Shown here: piece by piece, positions 52,245-60,905 of the stretch
Position numbering within the stretch: the first letter of the stretch is position 1
How the letters are laid out: every line of letters begins with the position of its first letter
Origin: Terriglobus saanensis SP1PR4
GTDB taxonomy: Bacteria > Acidobacteriota > Terriglobia > Terriglobales > Acidobacteriaceae
Assembly (NCBI RefSeq): GCF_000179915.2
Contig: NC_014963.1
Span: forward strand, 2,046,001 to 2,110,000
Direction: 5' to 3'
DNA: 64,000 nucleotides
Made by a program: the position numbers and the translations under genes
Notes under the pieces: generated by a model
What the model saw: the letters and a program-made list of their open reading frames with translations, nothing else
Told to the model about the DNA's origin: nothing
The model's database searches: none

Positions 52245-54074
52245 ATGAACTGCTACATGATGTCATTCCGCATGAACCGTGGCTGCAAAAGAACGGTCCT
52301 AACGATACTGCTTGCTCTTCTTTTCAATCTGATGCCGTCGGCCAAGGCACAGATAGCGGATTCTGCCCTGAAGCAGATCCAAGAGATCGGTGCGCTCAAG
52401 CGGAGCTTTACGTCTGCCGAGCGCAAGATGTCTTTCAACCTCGTGCTCATTTCGAGAGCTGCGCGAAATGAACTTCCAGAAGACCTCAAGGGGCTCATCG
52501 ATACGAAGACCTTCGACAGCTCGGGCAAGACGATTGTTGAGGTCGAAGGCTACATGACTCCCTCTCTTCTCTCAAACTCCGCCATGGCAGGAGTCGACAA
52601 GATTGACGGCCAGGTGCCCCAGGCGAACATCGCCTCTGGCAGAATCCGCGCACGCGTGTTGTCTAGTCAGCTGCTTCAATTAGCCGGCCAACGGGATGTT
52701 GTCTCTCTTCATGAGCCCGAACGATACACCACCAATGTGGGTTCGCTCACATCCCAGGGGTACGTCTCTCACGGGGCAAACAAAGCAATCGCATTAGGAG
52801 TCACCGGGGCGGGCGTTCGAGTAGGAGTCCTCTCGGACAGTGCGAGCGCCGCAGGCGTCAGCGCTTTGATCGCCAGTGGCGATCTTCCTGCAGACACCAC
52901 TGTTCTTCCAGGTCAGCAGGGCAGCGGCGAAGATGAAGGAACGGCCATGATGGAAATCGTTCACGACATGGCTCCCGACGCAAAACTCTTCTTCGCCACT
53001 GCCGATCCGTCTCAGGCGCAGTTCGCCGCGAATATCCGGAGTCTCCGCTTTACGTATCACTGCGACATCATTGTGGATGACGTGACTTACTTCGCTGAAG
53101 GCGCTTTTCAGGATGGCACCGTAGCGCAAGCCGTCAACGACGTCACTACGGACGGCGCACTGTATTTTTCCGCTGCGGCTAACTCCGGCAACCTGACCTC
53201 GGGCACCTCCGGAACCTGGGAGGGAGATTTTCTGGCGGGACCGCCCGGAAGCGGCGCGCTTACCGGCGCAGGAACGCTCCATAACTTCCAGACTGGTGGG
53301 AGCCCCATCTACTACGATGCGCTCACGGCGGTTTCGACTTTCATCAGTTTGAAGTGGTCAGATCCTTTGGGCGGCTCCGCCAACGATTACGATCTATATC
53401 TTCTCAACGCGGCAGGCACCAGCGTCGTGGCCGCTTCAGCCGCTTCGCAAACCGGCACTCAGGATCCACTCGAGGCAATCTCTGGTAATTTCACCGCCGG
53501 AGAGCGCATCGTGGTGATCCTCTTTGACGGAGTCCAGCGAGCTCTACGAGTGGATACCAACCGCGGAGTCGTTGCTATCCAAACCGATGGCTCGACGTAC
53601 GGTCATAACGCGGCGGCCAATACGATTACCATGGCGGCGACCTATTGGAATAGCGCTCATACCGGCCCCAAACTCTTCGTCGGCGGAAGCGCGAATCCCA
53701 TCGAGACGTTCAGTTCGGATGGGCCACGCAAAATCTTTTACACGCCTGCAGGTGCAGCTATTACAGCGGGCAACTTTCTCTTCTCCACAAATGGTGGGAC
53801 AACGTTGCAAAAACCGGATGCTACAGCCGCCGACGGCGTCACCGTGAAGACGCCGGGCTTCAATCCGTTCTACGGAACCTCCGCTGCAGCACCTCATGCT
53901 GCCGGCATTGCCGCCCTGGTCAAATCGGCGAATCTGAACCTGACGAATCTTCAGATACGCCAGATTCTTACCAGTACCACGTTAGATAACATGGCAGCCG
54001 GAGTTGATCGAGACAGCGGATACGGAATTCTCATGGCCCTACCCGCCGTGCAGGCCGCTCAGGCAATCCATTAG
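52245..54074 (+). CDS. Exported subtilase-fold (S8-like) protease with Glu in place of the catalytic His
   Basis: A 609-residue protein. The ATG at 52245 has GGGAGAG 7 nt upstream; a signal peptide follows (TVLTILLALLFNLMPSAKAQ, to about residue 36), then a prodomain-like region (37-165). Subtilase blocks: Asp198 in GVRVGVLSDS, Glu231 in EDEGTAMMEIVHDMAP where classical subtilases have His-Gly-Thr, oxyanion Asn313 in SAAANSG, and Ser546 in FYGTSAAAPHAAG. The Asp/Glu/Ser set recalls sedolisins (S53) and a recognised branch of S8-like proteins with DEG motifs. A P/proprotein-like insertion (WSDPLGGSANDYDLYLLN, about 371-430) lies between. Probably an extracytoplasmic peptidase with acid-type chemistry; activity is unproven. 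Confidence 0.8.
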   Translation: MNCYMMSFRMNRGCKRTVLTILLALLFNLMPSAKAQIADSALKQIQEIGALKRSFTSAERKMSFNLVLISRAARNELPEDLKGLIDTKTFDSSGKTIVEVEGYMTPSLLSNSAMAGVDKIDGQVPQANIASGRIRARVLSSQLLQLAGQRDVVSLHEPERYTTNVGSLTSQGYVSHGANKAIALGVTGAGVRVGVLSDSASAAGVSALIASGDLPADTTVLPGQQGSGEDEGTAMMEIVHDMAPDAKLFFATADPSQAQFAANIRSLRFTYHCDIIVDDVTYFAEGAFQDGTVAQAVNDVTTDGALYFSAAANSGNLTSGTSGTWEGDFLAGPPGSGALTGAGTLHNFQTGGSPIYYDALTAVSTFISLKWSDPLGGSANDYDLYLLNAAGTSVVAASAASQTGTQDPLEAISGNFTAGERIVVILFDGVQRALRVDTNRGVVAIQTDGSTYGHNAAANTITMAATYWNSAHTGPKLFVGGSANPIETFSSDGPRKIFYTPAGAAITAGNFLFSTNGGTTLQKPDATAADGVTVKTPGFNPFYGTSAAAPHAAGIAALVKSANLNLTNLQIRQILTSTTLDNMAAGVDRDSGYGILMALPAVQAAQAIH

Positions 54075-54149
54075 CCCGACCGCAACAAAGACCTCGACCC
54101 GAAATGCGACTTGTTCCTCATTTACTTATCGTAACCAAGGAGAAATCCG

Positions 54150-54785
54150 ATGAAGCGTCCTTATCTCGTCCTCTCTGCCTGCTTTGTTTTGCTTCTCACC
54201 TTGAGTGCCGGGGCAGAGAGCATTAGCTCTTTCACGACATCCGTCACAAGCGCAGATTCTACCCAGCTTGGACGGCCTTCTCGCAACGGCATTCCCCAGG
54301 ACTGGACAGGCACCGAGACTTACCCCGGTGTTATCAATCCGACCATTACCTATTACTTTCAGGCGATCTCCTTCTCGACATCGCTTTTTACCGGAGCGCC
54401 GGACGTTGAAATCACGTCCTTCGATCCCAACGGCAGCACTAATACCTTTATCTCGGCCTACGCGGGCAGCTATGACCCCAACAATCGCACCGCCAACTGG
54501 CTTGGAGACGGTGGTTTCAGCGGGAACGTACAAACAGGCACCGGAGGAGATTTCCAGGTGATTCTACCCGTGGGGATGGATCTTATCCTCGTGATCAACT
54601 CCACTCTTGGTGGCACGGCTGGTCTGAATTCGCCCATCCAGATCAATGTTGATGCTTTCGCCGACACAATGTATGACGATCCGGTAACTACAGTCACCCC
54701 GGAACCCGCCACCTTACTCACTCTCGGCACCGGCCTATTCGCTCTTGCAGCGGTCGCTCGTCGCAGATTGCGGTTCGGGATTTAA
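54150..54785 (+). CDS. PEP-CTERM sorting domain protein
   Basis: A 211-residue exported protein with a signal peptide (residues 1-22, ending LSAGAE), a Ser/Thr/Asn-rich beta-type body of unknown function (ITYYFQAISFSTSLFTGAPD, FQVILPVGMDLILVINSTLG), and a C-terminal sorting signal: TPEPATLLTLGTGLFALAAVARRRLR, with the PEP motif, a membrane span and a basic end. The motif predicts processing by an exosortase (EpsH family), not encoded here. A ribosome binding site AAGGAG lies 7 nt before the ATG. It is 75 nt after the subtilase gene and may be co-transcribed. Confidence 0.85.
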   Translation: MKRPYLVLSACFVLLLTLSAGAESISSFTTSVTSADSTQLGRPSRNGIPQDWTGTETYPGVINPTITYYFQAISFSTSLFTGAPDVEITSFDPNGSTNTFISAYAGSYDPNNRTANWLGDGGFSGNVQTGTGGDFQVILPVGMDLILVINSTLGGTAGLNSPIQINVDAFADTMYDDPVTTVTPEPATLLTLGTGLFALAAVARRRLRFGI

Positions 54786-54847
54786 TTAATCGGCAGTTTG
54801 GTTTGCTGACCTTGCTTGGTGATTCGAGTGCTGGCTCTGATTACAGG

Positions 54848-54945
54848 AGGCGAAGGTTTCGCCTTCTGCCAACTTCCTCATAGATGATCAGACCGCCCGT
54901 AAGTTATCCCCCTCGTGGAGAAGAGTTCCCGACGGGATCTCTTCT
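54848..54945. terminator. Weak hairpins between convergent genes
   Basis: Two stems lie between the PEP-CTERM gene and the minus-strand gene at 54963: AGGCGAA/TTCGCCT at 54848-54864, and AGAAGAG/CTCTTCT at 54919-54945 with an inner CCC/GGG stem. Neither has a T-run, so termination is only a possibility. Confidence 0.3.
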
Positions 54946-54962
54946 GGAAGGGTGAGTAAGAA

Positions 54963-55436
54963 TTATTTGGAAATCGTCCCTGAGAGTTCGCCGCGTCGCA
55001 GAATGTCTCTAAGCTCTTTGCAACAGGCAGCGCTGAAGACTGCAAGAGGATCCGCTTTGGCAGCCAGGGCGGAGGAACGGATCTGATCAACGGTGATATT
55101 TGGCTCGCCATAGTGGCGAACGATCATCTTCACAAACTCTTCGGCTGCTCTTACTACGGGTGGAGTAGCCAGAAGCCGGATGCGACTAACCAAAGCATAG
55201 AGCGCAACGAGTTCATTCAATTCACTAAGCTCATGGATCATGGCGTCGGCGTAGAGGCGCGAGGCGTTTTGAATGAAATCGGAATAAAGGCTTTCTCTCA
55301 ACCCGAGTTGCCGGTTGAGCAGATCTCGTTGCGTGATGCTCTTTTGAAGCACGTAGTTACTCAAAATCGGGGCGAATGAACCGAGCGCTGTCCCACTCAA
55401 AGCGGCGATGACGTTCAGTGCAGCGGGGTTCATCAT
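54963..55436 (-). CDS. Small membrane-associated protein of unknown function, last gene of the efflux operon
   Basis: A 157-residue protein starting MMNPAALNVIAALSGTALGS; the start is set at 55436 although the second ATG at 55433 is equally possible, with AAGGAG about 12 nt upstream. It has a hydrophobic N-terminal segment (residues 4-28) followed by helical, charged sequence (LNRQLGLRESLYSDFIQNAS, SELNELVALYALVSRIRLL) that may form a coiled coil. I recognise it only as a conserved hypothetical type. It lies 64 nt downstream of the TolC-family gene on the same strand, so it could belong to that operon. Confidence 0.65.
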   Translation of the reverse strand: MMNPAALNVIAALSGTALGSFAPILSNYVLQKSITQRDLLNRQLGLRESLYSDFIQNASRLYADAMIHELSELNELVALYALVSRIRLLATPPVVRAAEEFVKMIVRHYGEPNITVDQIRSSALAAKADPLAVFSAACCKELRDILRRGELSGTISK

Positions 55437-55500
55437 CTCAGTTTCTAGCTCCTTCCCGCGCTGGCGGGAGAGTGCGGCTTTCCATAAGTAGAGTAGGCTG

Positions 55501-56883
55501 CTAACGTGGCATTTGGCCGATCGTCCGCTTGAGGTCTCCCTTGGCGAGCGAAAGGCTGAGCATGGCTTCCAGAAGGGAAGCCTTGGTCGACGCAAGTTTG
55601 GCATGGGCCTCGGCCTGAGACGAAGCAAGGGAGACACTTTGCTCATACTGCCGGTCAGCAAGACGAGCAGCCTCGGTGCGCACACCCAATGCCTCTTCAA
55701 TAACCCTCACCAGGCTCTCAGACTGTTCTACTCTGTCGTATGCAGACTCTACCTCGATGTCTACCTCATCCAACGTCTTGTCCAGATTTGTCTGAGCCTG
55801 AGCGAGCAGCGTTCTGGCATCTTTGATCTCGGCGTTTCTACGTCCTCCGTCAAAGAGGTCATAAGTCAGGTTGAAACCAAATGTGCCGAAGTTATGGACG
55901 AGCAGAGGTACACCGCTCTGGTAGCTGTAACGCGCGAGACCGGTGACATCCGGAATATAAGCATCCTTGGCCGCGCCCAGTCCTGCCTTCGCTTTCAGGA
56001 CGGCCTGTCGCGCGATCAGGATGGCAGGGCTCTGTTCCCGTGCGATGTGAAGGCAATCTTCACGACTCGGGACCGAAAGCGGCTGGATCGAGGTATCCGG
56101 ATCAAGTTGTGGCTTTGCGCTTAAGGGTAGCCCCAGAAGATCGTCGAAAGAAAGCACCAGGGTATGTATGGCCAGACTCTGTGTGAGTACCGTTTGCTTC
56201 GCTTCAAGGACGTTGGCTCGTCCTTCCAGAATTGCGACATCGAGTGCGCGCCCCTTTTCTACGGCGTCCATATTCTCGCGACTCTTCAGTTCGCTGGCAG
56301 TCACTTCACTACTCGCAGCCTGTAGCTTGAGTTGAGCGACCAGAAGGTCGAAGTAGAGCTTCCGAACCTTGAGCGCGATGCCGTTTTCCGCTTCCGTGAA
56401 CTGGAGCTTCGCCGTGTCGATATCGGCTGTCGCTGCGCGGTTCGATTCATGAATCTTGAACATCTGTGTCAGTGGCTGTGTCAGTTGTGTGCCACTCGTA
56501 TACGACGTGGCTGCGCCTTGATCGATGAACAATGTTTTCGCAGGAATCGCGCCAGTCGCAGAGGGAACACCGAACGCACCACGTGGAATCTCTACCCCGG
56601 CAAGTTCTGTGATATGAGTTACTTTGGAATCATTCGAGATGTGAGGGAAATACGCTGAGCGCGTCACTTCCTTCTTATGTTCCATATCATCGATCGAAAG
56701 TCCGGCGAGTCGGAGGGTACGATTCTGCTTCAACGCTAGATCAATCGCCTGTGGCAAAGTCAAAGAGATCTGTGATGCCTCTTGCGCTCTCCCGCTCAAA
56801 GGAATCGTGAAGAGACCTGCAGCGCATACGATGGCTGCCAGCAGGTTCTTATGAGCGGTTTGGTTTGTTCGATTGCGTTGCAT
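55501..56883 (-). CDS. TolC-family outer-membrane efflux protein
   Basis: A 460-residue protein with a signal peptide (residues 1-33, ending LSGRAQ) and two homologous OEP repeats of long helices (LTLPQAIDLALKQNRTLRLA; REDCLHIAREQSPAILIARQ; DKTLDEVDIEVESAYDRVEQ). It forms the outer-membrane channel of a tripartite pump with the HlyD- and MFS-type proteins encoded just upstream; the gap to the MFS gene is 27 nt. AAGGAT precedes the ATG. Confidence 0.9.
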   Translation of the reverse strand: MQRNRTNQTAHKNLLAAIVCAAGLFTIPLSGRAQEASQISLTLPQAIDLALKQNRTLRLAGLSIDDMEHKKEVTRSAYFPHISNDSKVTHITELAGVEIPRGAFGVPSATGAIPAKTLFIDQGAATSYTSGTQLTQPLTQMFKIHESNRAATADIDTAKLQFTEAENGIALKVRKLYFDLLVAQLKLQAASSEVTASELKSRENMDAVEKGRALDVAILEGRANVLEAKQTVLTQSLAIHTLVLSFDDLLGLPLSAKPQLDPDTSIQPLSVPSREDCLHIAREQSPAILIARQAVLKAKAGLGAAKDAYIPDVTGLARYSYQSGVPLLVHNFGTFGFNLTYDLFDGGRRNAEIKDARTLLAQAQTNLDKTLDEVDIEVESAYDRVEQSESLVRVIEEALGVRTEAARLADRQYEQSVSLASSQAEAHAKLASTKASLLEAMLSLSLAKGDLKRTIGQMPR

Positions 56884-56910
56884 ATTCGATCCTTGGACGC
56901 GTTCATTTCT

Positions 56911-58542
56911 TTAAGCAGGGAGAGAGGGTGTTGAGACGACCTGCCGATATTGCAAAGGCACTTGCGTCATGCATGCGACAAGAAGCAGGCAGCCTATCGT
57001 CGACCACGCGACGAGTATGAAAGCATCGGTGATAGCCAAGGTGAAGGCCTGCTGTCGGACTTGTAGAGCCAGTATCTCTGCGGCTCTCCCAGCTGCATTC
57101 GCCGCACCCGTGGTGCGGCTGGCCACGCCTGCGCTTAGTCCAAGGAGTCGCTGGTCCGTTGGCAGAAGTCCCCACTGAACACCCAGCCCCAGCATGTTGG
57201 AATGGAACTGTTCTCGCACGGGAATAAAGTGCTGCATAAAGGCAGTGCCTGCCTCTCCACCCAGGAGGCGCACCGTTTGAAAGTAACCGGCAAAGGTCAA
57301 CACGTCGATTGGCCGTGTGAGAGCGCCGGAGCTAAGAACTTCGAGTATGATCGCGCCCACCATTGCGTTGAAGGAAAGTGCGAACCCGATAGCCATCACC
57401 AATTGTGACGGCCAGAAATTGCTTCCCGACCAGGCAGAGGACAAGCCCGCATTCATCATGCATGCGATCGCGACCAGTGCGAACCCTGCGGTAAGAATGA
57501 GCCTTGCGTCGATGTACTGGACGAGGTAGACGGCAAGGATGCCGAAAAGGCACTGGGGAAGAGCGACCCAAAGCAGCACGGGTCCGGTCTGCAGGGGCAG
57601 GTAGCCTTTAACGGAGCCAAGATAACTGGGAATAATCAGGACGGTAGTCAGCATGATGAAGCGGAAGAAGATCAGTACGCCACCCAGTAAGAGGGTGTTA
57701 CGCCTCGCAAGGAAGGCAAAGTGCACAAGCGGGTTGGGCATGCGTAGTCTGCGAACTACCGTTACCAACAGGAGAAAGAGACCCGAGATGACGAGGCTGA
57801 CGATTGTTCCGGAGTTCAACCAGTCGAGCCGTTGCCCCTGATCGAGGGCGATATAGAGCAATGAAAATCCGAAGCTCGCATAGAGGAAGCCTCGCCAGCT
57901 TGGCTTCGGCTGACCTTCCTTTGGCTGCGGTAAAGGCTGCCACGGAATGCCGAAGTAGATCAGAACCATCATGATGGGTGTGAGCACGGCGCTGTTCCAG
58001 AACACCCATCGCCACGAGAGATGGTCGATATACCAAGGTTCCAGAGAGGTGGCGAAGTTGGTAGTGAAAAGGATGTCTACTGCATATGCGCCGATGCCGA
58101 AGAGAACATACTTCGGGGGAAGATTACGCAGGACGAAGGAGAGCGTCAGAGGGTAGAACGTGCCGGCAGTGAGACCTGCCAGGATAAGCAAAACGATCAG
58201 AACAGGAAGGCTGCTGGCGAACGGTAAAAGCAGGCTGATGACGGTAAAGATTGCAGCACAGGCGAGAAGCACCCGCCTGGATCCAAGCAGACCACCAAGA
58301 TAAACAGAGAAGGGGCCGATGAACATCAGAGATGCATTAAATGCTGTACCTATCCACGATGCTTCATCTGTCCCGAGGTGAAGTGCGCCGCGCAGGTCCG
58401 CCAAGCCGACGCTGATGAGTCGTCCTGTGCAAGTAGCGATCATCGCTCCGAAGAGCACACCGAGAACCCCCAGGAGTGGATGGGTTGAAACGTGGGAGGT
58501 GCTCTCCGAGGGGGTAGGAGTGGAGACAGGAAGAGCGCTCAC
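56911..58542 (-). CDS. MFS efflux transporter, DHA2/EmrB type
   Basis: A 543-residue inner-membrane protein with about 14 predicted membrane segments, as in the DHA2 drug:H+ antiporter family. Visible marks: TDEASWIGTAFNASLMFIGP (first half), the loop GGLLGSRRVLL corresponding to motif A, and LAGLTAGTFYPLTLSFVL (motif-C-like region). It exports drugs or toxic compounds through the TolC-type channel via the HlyD adaptor. Its ATG overlaps the HlyD stop by 4 nt (ATGA), confirming the operon. The substrate is unknown. Confidence 0.9.
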   Translation of the reverse strand: MSALPVSTPTPSESTSHVSTHPLLGVLGVLFGAMIATCTGRLISVGLADLRGALHLGTDEASWIGTAFNASLMFIGPFSVYLGGLLGSRRVLLACAAIFTVISLLLPFASSLPVLIVLLILAGLTAGTFYPLTLSFVLRNLPPKYVLFGIGAYAVDILFTTNFATSLEPWYIDHLSWRWVFWNSAVLTPIMMVLIYFGIPWQPLPQPKEGQPKPSWRGFLYASFGFSLLYIALDQGQRLDWLNSGTIVSLVISGLFLLLVTVVRRLRMPNPLVHFAFLARRNTLLLGGVLIFFRFIMLTTVLIIPSYLGSVKGYLPLQTGPVLLWVALPQCLFGILAVYLVQYIDARLILTAGFALVAIACMMNAGLSSAWSGSNFWPSQLVMAIGFALSFNAMVGAIILEVLSSGALTRPIDVLTFAGYFQTVRLLGGEAGTAFMQHFIPVREQFHSNMLGLGVQWGLLPTDQRLLGLSAGVASRTTGAANAAGRAAEILALQVRQQAFTLAITDAFILVAWSTIGCLLLVACMTQVPLQYRQVVSTPSLPA

Positions 58543-59684
58543 GGTTTTTGCACCTCGGATCTCGCGTGAGCCGAGGTGTGGACCGTCACAATGACGGAGA
58601 AGCCTGGCCGAAGTCCTGCGGGTAACGTGTGTCCCGGATCGAGCTTGATCTTGACTGGAATTCTCTGGACGACCTTGGTGAAGTTGCCGGTGGCGTTGTC
58701 GGGCGGCAACAGGGCGAACTGCGAACCGCTTGCCGGTGCAATCTCTACCACCTTTCCGTGGAGGACAGCATCTGGAAACGTGTCGACTCGGATGTCGGCG
58801 TCATCACCTCGCCGCATATTGGTCAGTTGGGTCTCTTTGAAGTTCGCTTGAATCCAAACGCCGCCCTGCACTAGATCGATCACTTGCATTCCGGGAGCCA
58901 CCAACTGGCCTACCTGTACATGACGCTCACCGACTACCCCCCCAGTTGGGGCCGCGATGTGCGTATAGCCGAGATTCACCTGGGCAACCACGATGCCTGC
59001 CTGCTTGGCCCGTATGTCGGCCTGGTATAGAGCGTCTTGTGTGTTGAGCGCGACACGCTGCCGCTTCTCGGCTTCTACGAGCGTACGGCTACTCGATAGG
59101 GCAGCCTGGGCACGCTGAAGGTCAGCCTGGCGGCTTGCAAGCAGACCGCTAAAGCGGGTAGCATCCGCGATCGCAAGTTCGTATTGCTGATGAGTGGTTG
59201 CTCTTGCATCCAGTAGTGCTTGCTGGCGTGTCCGTTCCAGGTCGCTACGCGTCACATCTGGTTGGACAGAGTCTACGCCCGCCTGGGCCGCTGCCATCGC
59301 AGCAGCAGCTTGCTGCACCATGGCTTCTGCGTTCTGCACTTTCGCGTCCTGAATCTGTTTGGTGGCCTGATTGTTCGCCAATGCCGCCTGCGATCCTGCG
59401 AGCGCTGCTTCTGTTTGCGCCAGCGTTGCCCGGTAGTCCGCATCGTCAAGTTCGACGAGCGTTTGGCCAGGCACTACCGCCTCATAATCCTCGACGTCGA
59501 CCTTCTTGACGGTTCCCGAGATGCGGGTGCTCATCGGTGTCATGTCTGCCCGCACGTATGCGTCGTCCGTTCGCTGCTCCGCGCTTCCGCCCTGCCAACT
59601 CGTCCAGTGGCCCTTGATGGTGAACAGGAGCGCCGCAGCGGTCCCCAGAACCAGGACGGGAATGATGATCGCTCGCTTCGACAT
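58539..59684 (-). CDS. HlyD/EmrA-type membrane fusion protein
   Basis: A 381-residue periplasmic adaptor: an N-terminal membrane anchor (residues 4-23), a biotinyl-lipoyl-like half (ISGTVKKVDVEDYEAVVPGQ), long Ala/Gln-rich coiled-coil hairpins (about 80-215), and the returning half GYTHIAAPTGGVVGERHVQV with the beta-barrel VWIQANFKETQLTNMRRGDD. It links the MFS transporter to the TolC channel and is the first gene of the operon. No regulator gene (MarR/TetR type) is adjacent. Confidence 0.92.
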   Translation of the reverse strand: MSKRAIIIPVLVLGTAAALLFTIKGHWTSWQGGSAEQRTDDAYVRADMTPMSTRISGTVKKVDVEDYEAVVPGQTLVELDDADYRATLAQTEAALAGSQAALANNQATKQIQDAKVQNAEAMVQQAAAAMAAAQAGVDSVQPDVTRSDLERTRQQALLDARATTHQQYELAIADATRFSGLLASRQADLQRAQAALSSSRTLVEAEKRQRVALNTQDALYQADIRAKQAGIVVAQVNLGYTHIAAPTGGVVGERHVQVGQLVAPGMQVIDLVQGGVWIQANFKETQLTNMRRGDDADIRVDTFPDAVLHGKVVEIAPASGSQFALLPPDNATGNFTKVVQRIPVKIKLDPGHTLPAGLRPGFSVIVTVHTSAHARSEVQKP

Positions 59685-59791
59685 TGCTTCAGTGACCTTC
59701 CTTGAGGGCTTCCAGATTGCAAGCTTCCATTGCGTTTACAGAGTCGCGAGGCTAATTCATATAGCTCTTACGGCATGGCTTTATTTGCGGA

Positions 59792-60226
59792 TCAATGAAC
59801 TCCAAGCACACTGCATGGGGCTTCCTGGGCTAGCTCATAGACAGTGCTCCATAGTCTGGCAATGAATAAATCGCGCTGATGAAGACCGACGACCAGAAGG
59901 TCCGCCTTGTGTGCTCGTAAAAGTTTCACGATTCCATCCACGGCGGAGCCTTCGACAAGATGGGATTGCAATTCGAGACCGTTGTGACGAGCTAATACGC
60001 GCGCTCTTTCCTGCAGGTCGTCGTAAAACTCTATGCGGTCTGTCTTCAAAACCTGGGGTAGAGCGGGGTCGGCTGCACTGGCAAACGTCGTGTACGAGGG
60101 AAGCTCTGCCATGACCGTGATCGTCTCCAGCTCCGCGTTCACGCTCCTGGCTAGCTGAATGGCGGAAGCTAGTGCTCGTTGTGCTTCTGCGGACTCGTTG
60201 TACGCAACCGCGATCTTCCTGAACAT
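59792..60226 (-). CDS. Universal stress protein (UspA family)
   Basis: A 144-residue single-domain Usp. The ATG at 60226 has GGAGG 5 nt upstream; a GTG two codons earlier is less likely. The fold is shown by FRKIAVAYNESAEAQRALAS at the start, AVDGIVKLLRAHKADLLVVG, and ELAQEAPCSVLGVH at the end. The ATP-binding pattern G-x2-G-x9-G-S/T is absent (GLHQRDLFIARLWST), so it is probably a non-ATP-binding UspA-type. It lies 108 nt upstream of the efflux operon on the same strand. A direct repeat of ACTGTTAG lies 111-132 nt before its start. Confidence 0.88.
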   Translation of the reverse strand: MFRKIAVAYNESAEAQRALASAIQLARSVNAELETITVMAELPSYTTFASAADPALPQVLKTDRIEFYDDLQERARVLARHNGLELQSHLVEGSAVDGIVKLLRAHKADLLVVGLHQRDLFIARLWSTVYELAQEAPCSVLGVH

Positions 60227-60336
60227 ATCCACCTCCGTCGTGCAGCGCGCCCGAAGAACGACGCGCTTCGACCTCTCGGAACACGATTCTGTATGTAGAG
60301 TTAGCTTGGCAGATTGGGGAATGGATTACAGCGTAA

Positions 60337-60358
60337 GCAACTGTTAGCTCACTGTTAG
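60337..60358 (-). promoter_or_regulatory. Tandem ACTGTTAG repeat upstream of the usp gene
   Basis: Two adjacent 11-nt units, GCAACTGTTAG and CTCACTGTTAG, with CTGTTAG repeated at an 11-nt period (one helical turn). This layout resembles the 7+4+7 direct repeats bound by OmpR/PhoB-type response regulators. The same words recur, in inverted order, upstream of the gene at 60849. Confidence 0.45.
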
Positions 60359-60432
60359 GATGGCACGATGAATGAACGAGGAGCTCTCAAGCTCTTGATG
60401 TGTTCTTGGTTATTGTTTGCTGTGGCATCGGT

Positions 60433-60849
60433 CTATTCCTGATCGAGATTTTCCGATGAGCTCTTGCCATAGCTTGCGGCTGCCCGTAACAATGCATCCT
60501 TGAGCTTCTCGTCCGTTAGCGGTTCCACAATGACGTCATAGCCGCCCGCTTCGAGCACTCCAGACCAGAGTTGAAACGTGGCCGAGTGGGCATATACCAG
60601 AATCGCTGGCTTCGGGCTCAACATCACCACCTCTCCCCATATTGCCCACCAATCTTCCGTGTTCGGAAGAGAGGCCGGAAGAAGGACGACTTGATAGACT
60701 TCTCCTGCTCGGATGTGAGGAGCCAACTGTGCCGCGCTATTCACTAGAACCGGAATCATGCCGAAGGAGATAATCTGGCTCCGGATCTGCTCTTGTATTT
60801 CCGGAGCCACTACCGCAAGTATCCTTATCTGTTCGGCTTTCTCTGGCAT
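60433..60849 (-). CDS. Degenerate response-regulator receiver-like protein
   Basis: A 138-residue protein with the alternating strands and helices of a receiver domain (IRILAVVAPEIQEQIRSQII, YQVVLLPASLPNTEDWWAIW, PAILVYAHSA, YDVIVEPLTDEKLKDALLRA). The usual acidic pair after strand 1 is APE, the phospho-accepting Asp after strand 3 is replaced (LLPAS), and the Lys before the last helix is Glu (VEPL). It is therefore likely a pseudo-receiver that is not phosphorylated and acts by protein contact. It has no output domain. It lies upstream of the usp gene on the same strand (206 nt gap). Confidence 0.6.
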   Translation of the reverse strand: MPEKAEQIRILAVVAPEIQEQIRSQIISFGMIPVLVNSAAQLAPHIRAGEVYQVVLLPASLPNTEDWWAIWGEVVMLSPKPAILVYAHSATFQLWSGVLEAGGYDVIVEPLTDEKLKDALLRAAASYGKSSSENLDQE

Positions 60850-60905
60850 AATGCCCTCACTGGTGTAGAAAAGAATGCCAGATCCATAGCTGCGGATAGA
60901 GTGTG

